DNA of 64,000 nucleotides from Bacillus zhangzhouensis. GTDB taxonomy: Bacteria; Bacillota; Bacilli; Bacillales; Bacillaceae. The DNA lies in contig NZ_JOTP01000016.1 of assembly GCF_000715205.1 (NCBI RefSeq), positions 1-64,000 of the forward strand, written 5' to 3'. Position 1 is the stretch's first letter. Each line of letters starts with the position of its first letter. The position numbers and the translations under genes are program-made. Positions 54,501-62,764 of the stretch are shown here, piece by piece. The notes under the pieces are model-generated. The model had not been told where the DNA came from. It saw only the letters and a list, made by a program, of their open reading frames with translations, and ran no database searches.

Positions 54501-57500
54501 AGGAGAAGCTCGCTCCTTTTAGCGCTTTTCCACTACTCGCATCTACCTTTTTAATGGTTAAAGCACCAACAGCTCCCGTTCCATCTCCCATACCAGCGGT
54601 GCGTTTTACAACAATTGAGGCTTCAGATTCTTTTTTTATTTCTTGAACATTTTCACCTCTAAACGTCACTTCGTTTTGAAGTGTACTTCCCACCTTATCT
54701 AAAATAAGAGATTGGTATTCTAGGATATACGGTCTGGTGATTTCTTCTTTAAATTGGATTTGAAAAGAATCTGGATTGAGTTCGAGGTTTAACTCAAAAT
54801 CCTTTCCTTTTTCCAGTTCATCCTTTTTTGTCACTTGCCCCTTTTCATCTATTGTCGTCGTATAGAGATGAAAAGAATTTTCTATTAATGCTTGGTTCGC
54901 ACTTGGATGATCTATGATCGTTGCATCTTGCACTGTTGATTGACCAAAGTTGATATTCAGTCTCCAATCAATCACTTTCCCTTGTTGATTTCCGGATTTG
55001 CTCGTGTATTTCCCGCCATTTGGAATAGAAACCGTGGCATTCACATCAGATTCTTTTGTGTTTCCTTCATAAAGAGTCGCTGTATTCTCATACGTTTTCT
55101 CTACTAAATTCATCCCTTCAAGACTCGTCTTATATGTGATCTTGTATGGTGAATCGATTGCTTTTTTGAAGATAACTTCGAATCCTGTTTCTCCTTTTGC
55201 ATTTTCAAGGAATTTGATTTCATAATCTTCTTTCGCTAAAACCTCTTTTTCTTCAGTGCCATTTTCTCCACCTTGTAGATCAAGCGAATAAATTGTAATT
55301 GAATCTTTTATCAAGCGCTGATTCCCTTGGATGAAATCTTCAATTCTCGCCTCATCTAAATGTTTCAGGTTATAGTTCACACCAATATTCCATGTGATCT
55401 CTTTCGTTTTCGCATTGTAGGACCCATTTTTAAAGCCATTTGATTGTGTATATGTGTCAGGCGTGAAAACAGAATCGTTTTCCTTCGTCAGGTCCTTCCC
55501 ATCTTCATTGGTCCATTCAAGCTTCACATGATTACGCAGATTTTTTTGATCTTTATCCGCTCTTTTTTCATAATCAAATGAAGTTGTATACGTGATGGTA
55601 TGCTCAGTCTTAATTTCTTTTGCAAATTGAATATCAAACCCATTTTCATGCTCGACGATTTGATAATCAGTGCCCTCTTCAAGCACTGTATTCCCTGTCA
55701 TGACCTTCAAACTATCCTTTTGCAGCGTCAACCCTTCATTTGTGAAAGTATCTTTTATTGTCAGATTGTTCATGGTTTGTTGATCTTTGTTGAAGGTGAT
55801 ACTCCAAGGAATCGTTTTGTTCTTGTAGTTCGGTGTTCCATGATGTTTCGTCAAGATCTGTTGATCAATTCTTTGATTGGCTTGTTTGCTCTGATCGCCA
55901 GTCGTCACGGTATTTACAATTTGTTCAGCCTCGAAAATGCGCTCAGTGGCTTTTGTTTGATACGTGATGAGATAGGCTGATTGAATATCATGATTGAATT
56001 GAAAAGCAAATCCGTTTTGATCTCCCTTTTTTTGATCTTGAATGGTGTAACCTTCATAATCCTTTGTTCCTGATTCAGCGCCATTCTGATCAATTGTTAC
56101 TTCCTTCACTTGAAATGAACCGGAAATGAGCTCCTGTGTGCCATTAAAAAAGTCCTCTAAAAAAGCATCCTTTTTGGCAATCGTCTTTTCGTTGTAGTTA
56201 TAACGAATTTCCCATGTAATGGTCTGGGTCACTGGATCGTAGTGAGCGGCCCTTTTTTCTAAAGGACTGCCTCTTGTTACATTTACTGTTCCTTCTGCAG
56301 CACTAATTACCTTATCAGCGGAGACTAGTGATGCTTTATTACGAAACGTAGACTGATCCTGATCTGTGATGTCAGTCTCATATACTAAACGATAAGCAAG
56401 GTGCACTTCATCTTTGAATTCAATCGTGAAATCTTGACCATCTGCTGTTTGACCTATTGTGTAGTGGCTTTCATCAACCAGTTGGCCAATCGATGTTTCA
56501 CCATTTAGCTTTGTATCAACGCGATAAAGCTTCATTGAATCTTTTTTCAAAGATTGACCGTTTTGAATCGGATCCACTAGCTTGGCTTGCTTGACATCAT
56601 CTAAGTCCATATTAAAATCTACTGTCCATTGAATGGTTTCAGCATTGTACGATCGATTTGGCTCTCCCTTTTTTGAAACGTTTGGACCACTTGGAAGGTA
56701 ATTGATGGGAATAGAGACGGTATCCTTGCCTTCAATCGGGGTAATAATGATTTCTTTGTCTTCAGTGATGACTGTTTGTTGATCTAATTTCGTCCAAATT
56801 TGGAGCGTTCCATGGATGTTTGAATATTGCTTAATAAAATCAGTGAACTCTATGGAGGCATTTCCACTTTCATCTACAGAAAAATAACCAATGGTCGCCT
56901 GATTAAATTTCATCTCAAGACGATTGATTTTTTCGTAAATGACTAATTCATCTGGAACCTTGAAATGGAATTCATCTCCGCCAGTGTAGCTATGCCCATT
57001 CGGAAGTGCCCACTCATAGTTCATCGAAATAAGCGAGTTAATATCAGGCCTATCGACTGGATTCCCTTGCTGATCTTCATACATTAAATGAGCATCAGTG
57101 AGAATATTTTCTTTAATAAGCGTTTGCTGAGTAGCACTTTGTAATCCTAAACTTTTAGATACTTCGACTTTATTTTTTAGCAACTCATCCTCATTGCTTT
57201 GTTTTTGTTTCGGTTGAGTGTCTTCTTTCACCTTGCTTGTATTTTCTTGCTCCGCTTTTATTGAGTCATCTGTAACAAGGTTTTCTTTAGACTGATTTTG
57301 CTTTGTTTCTTCTTTTTGTTCCGCTGTACTGGTTATATCAAATACGAATGATCCTTCTAAATTGGGATCAAGCTCAACATCTTCTTTCAATACTACCGTC
57401 ACTTCATTTTGTTTAGAAACGGTATAATCGCCAACATGTATTTGATTGACAATGATCGAATCTTTTTGTTCCTTCTCTACCTGAACTGTTGAAGGAAGAG

Positions 57501-57747
57501 AGAGAACATACGGATATCCTTTTTTTATATCGATTCCTTTGGTTGACCAATGCACAATGGCTTTACTGATTTTCTGGTCTTCATTGTCTGATAAAATATT
57601 CCCTTCGTTGTCAGCGAATTCAATGCTGCGATAAATGTCTTTTTGTTGAAATTCCTTAGCTTGTGCATTTGCCAAAGGCAAGATTCCTAATATACTAGAC
57701 TGTATGACTAATACAATGATGAGAGTCAGTGACAAAATTCTTTTCAA
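51595..57747 (-). CDS. LPXTG-anchored multidomain adhesin with ten CnaB-type repeats
   Basis: This protein of about 2,050 residues starts with a signal peptide (to about residue 35, ending near NAQA), a charged linker rich in Q, E and K, and an N-terminal adhesin domain. About five collagen-adhesin-like domains of 150 residues follow (each with a YNAETIQWTV-like strand, about 360-1050), then ten CnaB/SpaA-type beta domains of 91-95 residues (about 1063-1990). It ends with a Pro/His linker, LPKTGEE, a membrane helix and RRR. The ETKAP glutamates fit isopeptide-forming CnaB domains. A TTG start follows AAGGGTGAA; an upstream GTG overlaps that site. Ligand is unknown. Confidence 0.92.
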   Translation of the reverse strand: MKRILSLTLIIVLVIQSSILGILPLANAQAKEFQQKDIYRSIEFADNEGNILSDNEDQKISKAIVHWSTKGIDIKKGYPYVLSLPSTVQVEKEQKDSIIVNQIHVGDYTVSKQNEVTVVLKEDVELDPNLEGSFVFDITSTAEQKEETKQNQSKENLVTDDSIKAEQENTSKVKEDTQPKQKQSNEDELLKNKVEVSKSLGLQSATQQTLIKENILTDAHLMYEDQQGNPVDRPDINSLISMNYEWALPNGHSYTGGDEFHFKVPDELVIYEKINRLEMKFNQATIGYFSVDESGNASIEFTDFIKQYSNIHGTLQIWTKLDQQTVITEDKEIIITPIEGKDTVSIPINYLPSGPNVSKKGEPNRSYNAETIQWTVDFNMDLDDVKQAKLVDPIQNGQSLKKDSMKLYRVDTKLNGETSIGQLVDESHYTIGQTADGQDFTIEFKDEVHLAYRLVYETDITDQDQSTFRNKASLVSADKVISAAEGTVNVTRGSPLEKRAAHYDPVTQTITWEIRYNYNEKTIAKKDAFLEDFFNGTQELISGSFQVKEVTIDQNGAESGTKDYEGYTIQDQKKGDQNGFAFQFNHDIQSAYLITYQTKATERIFEAEQIVNTVTTGDQSKQANQRIDQQILTKHHGTPNYKNKTIPWSITFNKDQQTMNNLTIKDTFTNEGLTLQKDSLKVMTGNTVLEEGTDYQIVEHENGFDIQFAKEIKTEHTITYTTSFDYEKRADKDQKNLRNHVKLEWTNEDGKDLTKENDSVFTPDTYTQSNGFKNGSYNAKTKEITWNIGVNYNLKHLDEARIEDFIQGNQRLIKDSITIYSLDLQGGENGTEEKEVLAKEDYEIKFLENAKGETGFEVIFKKAIDSPYKITYKTSLEGMNLVEKTYENTATLYEGNTKESDVNATVSIPNGGKYTSKSGNQQGKVIDWRLNINFGQSTVQDATIIDHPSANQALIENSFHLYTTTIDEKGQVTKKDELEKGKDFELNLELNPDSFQIQFKEEITRPYILEYQSLILDKVGSTLQNEVTFRGENVQEIKKESEASIVVKRTAGMGDGTGAVGALTIKKVDASSGKALKGASFSLLDTASGIVIGTKTTDEEGSLIFDRLLYGDYTVTEVKAPDGYIKSNEPIHVSIDQPYESGDQAKTGNVMTVQNQEIKQHVKLTKKDKDTGAALENAEFELKNEAGDTIQTNLKTDENGEILFKDLEPGSYYFVETKAPKGYQLNTQKWPFTIKENQTETTTVTAVNDIVKGSVELSKMGEGGERLAGAQFKLLDKDGHELDGTLVTGKDGKITMNELRPGAYQLIETKAPEGYELDDTPLKFEVPLDPKEPVIISKKNLYQTSALEVMKEGEDGKKLQGVRFEVIDQNGEVVRKELKTDQDGKLFINNLKPGKYQLVETESVEGYQKKSTPYPFTIEVAQKTPTEMKVINDLKTGAVQLTKLGEKNDVLEGAEFKLLDANGKEIEAGLVTDRDGKITINDLKPGTYQFVETKAPFGHELDETPVTFAIPFNPQKMVSVTKENSRTTGGVLLHKKGEDGKSLEGVVFDLSDANGKIVAGGEGIATNQDGKIVFSGLKPGTYQFVERKSIEGYELSETPLVFEVKLGQKELIHVEAINQLKKGSVELTKIGEEKERLKGAEFTLLNDNGKELMSGLKTNEKGIITVNDLRPGAYQLVETKAPFGHELDSEPVDFKIDFNPSKMVKVTKENILMTSAVKLQKKGEDGQLLTGVTFDLIDEHDKRIKKGLKTDQNGQLTVDQLKPGTYRFVETASIAGYELDQTPIPFTIHLGQDKPAKVEMINQLTPGAVELTKVDDKGHKLENAEFSLLNGEGKTLQKSLVTDQAGKININDLKPGDYQFIETKAPHGYQLDDKPILFTIEKNQQQPLQLTAKNQLILGSLRIIKVDQQTDRTLKGAAFDIREKAGKTIQSVTTGKDGETIVKGLKPGDYILTETRAPNGYVPLKKPIEFTIEMGQVEIKTMIVKNSPVKNEQDHSNPPSSHKGDQNPPHHTNDELPKTGEEWLRYLMYAGILLVASGTVLLVVRRRATQ
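51790..54561 (-). repeat. Ten tandem CnaB-type coding repeats with alternating A/B types
   Basis: Repeats of about 273-285 bp lie head to tail. From the third onward they alternate: A types read (S/A)VELTK..GAEF.LL..ETKAPxGHELD and B types read GEDGK.L.GV.FD..VE..SIEGYEL, giving a two-domain period of about 185 residues repeated at least three times. Confidence 0.8.
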
Positions 57748-58451
57748 TCCATTCACCCTTTTCTTAAATCAATTTCAAATCAAGTTAAATCACCCTTAAT
57801 TGTGCTGTAAAAACTCACCCCGCTTATTCATGAAATATTTCCCAATAAAATCACACCTTAAGACCCTATGCATTCAAAGAGAAAAATAATACTTCGTATA
57901 AAAGATGCTCATGTGAATGAATCATGTGGTGGAATAGTGGTCGTGGAAAAGTGGGGAATGTTGAGAGGAATCATTGATTGAACAAATGTTACGTATCTAT
58001 TTATGCTTGAATGATCAATATACTATTTAATACATGCTTATATAAGCATGTACTCACATATGGTCCGATCATATGAACACAAGCTTGTATGTATGGTATG
58101 GTGGTGAGACAGTGCAGCATCGTGTAGACAGCATTCCTCTTTGTTCCCCTACATATGTTAATCAAAAATCCTCTGCTTTTTATTCTTACATTTACCGTTT
58201 TAGCAGCAAAAAAATAAACAAAATTTCTAAAACGATCCATTTTTAAGATATTTATGACTTGCTCATATCTTTTTATAAGAAAAAAATGGTAAATAAGCTA
58301 ATAAATTTCGATTTCGTCTAATTTTTTTCTCTTTTATAATCAAAAGAGAAGACAAAACAATATATCCTAAACATTACAATCATTTCATGCCTATTCTGGT
58401 CATTACATATTCTTTATTGGGACGCAAACAAGAGAAAGGAGTATTTGGTTA
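57748..58451. other. Long divergent control region between adhesin and Mga-like genes
   Basis: This AT-rich stretch of about 700 bases separates the two divergent genes. It contains a perfect 22-bp palindrome at 58031-58052 (half-site TACATGCTTAT) and an inverted CATATG pair, 7 bases apart, at 58057-58075. Weak promoter-like boxes towards the adhesin (TTTACA-17-TTAACT) are present. The only long frame inside, at 58001-58240, has no convincing start or similarity. Confidence 0.6.
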
Positions 58452-59960
58452 ATGGAACTCATTGATAATAAATCAAAGAGATGGATCAATATTTTAAAAC
58501 TACTTGTATCCAAAAATAAATGGTGGACTCTTCAAGAAATATCAGATGAGAAGATCGGCTCTGTTCGTGCGATACAAAGCGATTTAGAACAGATGAAATC
58601 ATTTCAAACAGAGGAAGGGGAACCATTAATCCGTATAAAACCAAGACAGGGCATTTCCATTTGTTTTACGCAGACCTTACGAGTGGACTACTATACCAAG
58701 GAAATTCTAAAAGATAATATCGAAATACGTTTGATCGATGGGATTTTTTTCGAACAAAACATGTCTTTCTATGAATGGATGGACATTCTCAATATCAGCA
58801 GATCAACAATGTATAACACAATCAATAAAATCAATTCCGTGCTTACATCCTATGACATTGAGTTACGTCCAGATAGTATGCAGTTCTATGGAAATGAGAA
58901 GGAAATACGTCATTTCTTTGTCGAGTTTTTATTTGAAGTGTACGGAAGCAGACTTTGGCCGTTTGATGAGATTCAAAAACAAGATGCAGCTGATCTATTA
59001 CAAGACCTATTTCAGGTGATTGAAGTCAATGTACCAGATGCCGCCATTGATAAATACTGCCTGTGGCTCGGCGTTTCCATTCACCGAATCAGAAAAAATT
59101 TCACAATAAAACGCAACTATACGTACTCAATGAACGAAGAAAATCAGTCTTCTACAGCTAAGAGTATCTATTATCAAATCAAAGCATGGGAGGAGCAGAT
59201 TTGTCGAAGGATGAAAGACAAATTTGATATAATGCTAGACCATCATGAGTTTGTCTTTTTACTATTGATCGAACCAGCTATCGGTCACTTTAAATCAATT
59301 GAGTCTGTCGAAGAAAAATTAACATTCTTTCAGTCGCATACGCCGCGTCTATATGAAGCCATCCATTCATTTATCGATCAATTGGAATTAATTTACCATA
59401 CAGAAATTACGAATCGAAAGGTACTGACATTACTTCTTCTCCAACATTATGTGTATTCTAATGAAATTACCGGAAGAGATGGATTTCTCTTCAAAAAGAA
59501 ATCGCGCTATATATCAGAGGTGAAAAAGCAGCTTCCATACTTTTATTCAAGAATCTCTCATATCATTCAAGAGTCAAAAACAGATGATATACTAGCTTCT
59601 TTTGTCAAGAACGAGCGAGAATTGATTCGAATCATTACGTCTAATTGGAGAGGACTTGTTCAATTAGAAATGGAGCGAAGAAACATGTTAAACATTTTTG
59701 TTATTTCAACACTAGGCTATAATCACAGTTTGTTTATTGCAGATTTAATTAAATTGAGAGTACCTCCTCTTATTCACATTTTTACAAGTCCTGAAAATAC
59801 TTTAAATGAATCGACAATGGCTCAACTTCAAATTGATATCATTGTGACGGATACTGAGCTTCCTATTCAATTTGGACGATCTACTCTGTTAATCAGCTCT
59901 TTTCCAACCAAGAAAGAATTAAACAACTTGCACCGAAGAATAGTTGATATGACCGACTGA
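58452..59960 (+). CDS. Mga/AtxA-like virulence-type transcription regulator
   Basis: The 502-residue protein has two N-terminal helix-turn-helix domains (WTLQEISDEKIGSVRAIQSD, about 25-44, and the Mga-type MSFYEWMDILNISRSTMYNT, about 104-123), then PRD-like helical regions and a C-terminal EIIB-like domain. This is the layout of Mga of streptococci and AtxA of B. anthracis, which respond to sugar phosphotransferase signals. A GGAG site lies 10 bases before the ATG. It is divergent from the adhesin gene, its likely target. Confidence 0.85.
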   Translation: MELIDNKSKRWINILKLLVSKNKWWTLQEISDEKIGSVRAIQSDLEQMKSFQTEEGEPLIRIKPRQGISICFTQTLRVDYYTKEILKDNIEIRLIDGIFFEQNMSFYEWMDILNISRSTMYNTINKINSVLTSYDIELRPDSMQFYGNEKEIRHFFVEFLFEVYGSRLWPFDEIQKQDAADLLQDLFQVIEVNVPDAAIDKYCLWLGVSIHRIRKNFTIKRNYTYSMNEENQSSTAKSIYYQIKAWEEQICRRMKDKFDIMLDHHEFVFLLLIEPAIGHFKSIESVEEKLTFFQSHTPRLYEAIHSFIDQLELIYHTEITNRKVLTLLLLQHYVYSNEITGRDGFLFKKKSRYISEVKKQLPYFYSRISHIIQESKTDDILASFVKNERELIRIITSNWRGLVQLEMERRNMLNIFVISTLGYNHSLFIADLIKLRVPPLIHIFTSPENTLNESTMAQLQIDIIVTDTELPIQFGRSTLLISSFPTKKELNNLHRRIVDMTD

Positions 59961-59979
59961 TTGATGTAGAAACTTCATC

Positions 59980-60015
59980 ATAAAAAAGCTGCTGAGAACC
60001 TCTCAACAGCTTTTT
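59980..60015. terminator. Terminator after the Mga-like gene
   Basis: AAAAAGCTG(C)TGAGA pairs with TCTCAACAGCTTTTT across a 4-base loop, with T residues following. It can serve the small facing gene as well. Confidence 0.85.
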
Positions 60016-60044
60016 CCAATTTCAGCTTCCATCTTTTTCATTCA

Positions 60045-60341
60045 TTAATGAAGCGCTATTTGTTCATTCATCAAATCAATGGCGTAAAGTGATTGCTCAT
60101 ATTCATCTAATAGAAGGTATACTTTGAGCGGGGCAGCTGTTTGATCTGTCTGCTGCGTGAATAGCACACAAGTGAATTTTTCGATCCCCTCTGGCAGCTT
60201 GCTTTTCAGAAAAGGATGAAGAATAGGAGAGATTCGAAGGGTATCAACATCTTTCAGCCAAAGCTCATCTTGTAACGCAGGATAATGGTCAACCAAAAAC
60301 TGACGAAACACTTCCAATGTACTCAAGGTAGATATCCTCAC
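60045..60341 (-). CDS. Small protein paralogous to the sortase-linked 50643-50978 product
   Basis: This 98-residue soluble protein shares DHYPALQDE, VDTLRISPILHPFLKSKLPEG, EKFTCVLFTQQT and a YLLLDEYEQSLYAIDLM tail with the sortase-linked protein. The two genes bracket the sortase, adhesin and regulator genes. A ribosome site (GAGGATATC) is modest. Family and function are unrecognised. Confidence 0.72.
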   Translation of the reverse strand: MRISTLSTLEVFRQFLVDHYPALQDELWLKDVDTLRISPILHPFLKSKLPEGIEKFTCVLFTQQTDQTAAPLKVYLLLDEYEQSLYAIDLMNEQIALH

Positions 60342-60706
60342 TTTCTTCTATCATGACTTCAAGCTCACCTAAAAACAAACGTTATCAACTCATCATATGA
60401 TCTCAGCCCACGTATTTTCGTATACGACTAGAGACACAATTTCTCTTTTCTAGAGATCAATTGTAGATCAACTGTACTGTCCCGACTGTTTAGTTTGTAT
60501 GACGTTTACTATATCTTCTCATTGACTCAACCACGAATCCAAACGATGGACCTATGATCATATTCTTATCTGTTTCTTTCGTGATGAAATGACAACTTCC
60601 TGCTACAAAATTCCATTTTTATTCAAAAAATAGGTTAAATAGACAGAAAAAAGAACAGCTCTTCACTGTTCTTTAAAAAGTCGTAAAGCGCTTTGTCTTT
60701 ATTACT
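60342..60706. other. Intergenic region
   Basis: About 365 AT-rich bases separate the small paralogue from the next minus-strand gene. Apart from the terminator at 60650-60674 I see no gene or clear regulatory site. Promoters of the small gene probably lie here but are not distinct. Confidence 0.5.
60650..60674 (-). terminator. Terminator of the 426-residue protein gene
   Basis: A 9-bp stem (AAAGAACAG / CTGTTCTTT) is followed by TTTTTTC on the minus strand. Confidence 0.85.
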
Positions 60707-61987
60707 TCAAATGTCCTGTAATGGAACCACTTTGCCACTGGCTGCATCGACGCCATAATGGCAATCAAGCTTCCCGCATAAAACATATTGTTTTTGCGCA
60801 TCGTCATAGACATAGATGGGTGTAAGCTCCAAGTACTCTCTCAATTTTTCAAAGGCTTCTTCCTTTGATAGAGTGATTTCACTGGGTGCTTGAAAAGGGT
60901 CGAGTATCCCGCACACCTGAAACATCTCTTTCTTATCTATGTAATTGACCGCTTCAAAAGAGCTGGCATCAATGAAGACCTTGATTTTATCCAAAAAACC
61001 ACTTCCTTCTTGCTGACTCGTTTTTAAGATCGCATGGATGTAACCATGGTCACGATGCAGTGTTGTGAGGACCCACTTTCCTGTATCCTTTGAATATTTC
61101 TGTCGCAAAAAGGTTCGTACCGCTTTCATGCACTCGTCTTGCTCCTCTTTTGATATCGGGATTGTATCTGGCGAAGGTTCCAATGAGAAGGCTTGTTCAG
61201 CTGAAATGTCTTCATGTATATTCATTTCTTTTTTTTCAAAGGATTTGTTTAACGGTTCATTCCACTCCATGACCTGATTCAAGTGTATGCAATGAGTTTC
61301 TTCACGCCCAATTTCAAACGGAATATTTCCTGTTCCATCGTTCTTGACATAGATCTCTTCTAACGCATAAACAGAACGGATTCGATTCTGCTCGAAGGAA
61401 GGCCATTCAAACCGCTGGACCTGTTGCTTAGCTAAGCTCTCGATCATATCAATAGAAAGCGCATATTCTTCCGCTCTCAGCATTTTTTTCGCTATAAATG
61501 GGCCATGATGAATAAAGGACGTGAGTTGTCCATTTTCATCCCAGGTTACTTCAATCGTTCCAGAAGGCGAAACTGGAACACTATCGATGCTTTCATGAAA
61601 ATGAAGTTCTCCCTTTTCTTCTTTTTGCAAATGAAAATGCTCCCCATAGATCAACCCTGTTTCTTGTTCCACCCATTGGTAGATATCATCGGGATGCTGA
61701 CTGTCAAATGTCACACCATTCTTAGCGTAAGTCTTGTCCATGACAAAAATAACCGTTTCAAATTGACCTGTGTTCAAATTCACCTCAATGACTGCTGTTC
61801 CTTCGGGGTTTGAATCATCGTCTTCAGGTTCAGTGTGACGAGGAGGGAACCACTCCATATTCAATTTATAAATTGTTTCATTGATGACATTGACGTAACG
61901 GCTAAAACCGTATCTTTTTAAAAGGTAATGATCTAAGCCAAATTTCATCCTTGTCTGATCTATCAATTGTTGTATGTTTGCATTCAT
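60707..61987 (-). CDS. Conserved soluble protein, possibly YcdB/PepSY-like repeats
   Basis: The 426-residue protein has no signal peptide or membrane helix. Two or three segments share a pattern of acidic helix followed by a strand such as YVLCGKLDCHYGVDAASGKVV or IEVTWDENGQLTSF, reminiscent of YcdB-type or PepSY-like repeats. I cannot assign it firmly. It may be co-transcribed with the upstream membrane protein gene, 30 bases away. Confidence 0.6.
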   Translation of the reverse strand: MNANIQQLIDQTRMKFGLDHYLLKRYGFSRYVNVINETIYKLNMEWFPPRHTEPEDDDSNPEGTAVIEVNLNTGQFETVIFVMDKTYAKNGVTFDSQHPDDIYQWVEQETGLIYGEHFHLQKEEKGELHFHESIDSVPVSPSGTIEVTWDENGQLTSFIHHGPFIAKKMLRAEEYALSIDMIESLAKQQVQRFEWPSFEQNRIRSVYALEEIYVKNDGTGNIPFEIGREETHCIHLNQVMEWNEPLNKSFEKKEMNIHEDISAEQAFSLEPSPDTIPISKEEQDECMKAVRTFLRQKYSKDTGKWVLTTLHRDHGYIHAILKTSQQEGSGFLDKIKVFIDASSFEAVNYIDKKEMFQVCGILDPFQAPSEITLSKEEAFEKLREYLELTPIYVYDDAQKQYVLCGKLDCHYGVDAASGKVVPLQDI

Positions 61988-62017
61988 TTGTTTCTCCTCA
62001 ACATGTTAAGTGATTTT

Positions 62018-62587
62018 TTATGGAAGGACAAAGACGATGATAAAGAAAAATATAACGATAACTGTCAAGAGCCCTAAAACCATTGCCATCATATTTGATT
62101 CCTTTGTATACCCTTTTAATTCATGCTCTTCAGTAGAACGGTCAATTTTTCTAAAGCGAAAAAGCATGCTTACATTGATAAGGGCTAGAGCAATAACCAA
62201 TAAAAAAATTAGAAATATAGGTTCTATATCAAAGAATGGATTCGTGACATTTTGGAAGCTAAATGATTGAAAGAACATAATGCCACTCAATACCACTTTC
62301 CAAATATTCTCCATCCTCTGTTCTTTCTCCCACTCTTTCCCCAGTTTCTCTTTTTCATATATAGCTACCTGCTCGAAAATGGGAATGAAAGACTTCGTTG
62401 ATCCTTTTTTGATAAAGCCTAAAATACCTTGAAGGAGCATGAAAATTCCTAAACAAAAAAAGAAATGTGTAAAACGAATTTCAGAAATTTGAATCAAGAT
62501 AAAAAAAGCGACGATCATGATGCCGGCTATTAAATTAGAGGCGACGATTTGTTTTGTTCTCATTTTTTTTAGCGTTGCTTGTTCCAT
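62018..62587 (-). CDS. Four-helix membrane protein of unknown function
   Basis: The 189-residue protein has membrane helices at about 15-35, 38-58, 95-130 (two close segments) and 163-188, with a charged loop between the second and third. I do not recognise it. It is upstream of and co-directional with the 426-residue protein gene. Confidence 0.6.
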   Translation of the reverse strand: MEQATLKKMRTKQIVASNLIAGIMIVAFFILIQISEIRFTHFFFCLGIFMLLQGILGFIKKGSTKSFIPIFEQVAIYEKEKLGKEWEKEQRMENIWKVVLSGIMFFQSFSFQNVTNPFFDIEPIFLIFLLVIALALINVSMLFRFRKIDRSTEEHELKGYTKESNMMAMVLGLLTVIVIFFFIIVFVLP

Positions 62588-62764
62588 GTAATGCTCCTCT
62601 CCGTTTCAAATGTTTCTGATGAGCGCTCTATCTATATTACGATTTTATTGAGTAAATGTTTCAATATTTTCCCTTTGCATCGCATATTCGGTTTTTTCAC
62701 AAATGAAAAGACGCCCATCATTCAATGAACGTCCAATCCTTCGTATCTTACATGCTGAAACGCA

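Noticed and set aside
58001-58240. A 79-codon minus-strand frame in the adhesin/regulator control region
   Set aside because: No ribosome site or recognisable protein pattern, and its 3' part contains the palindromes, so it is more likely regulatory DNA.
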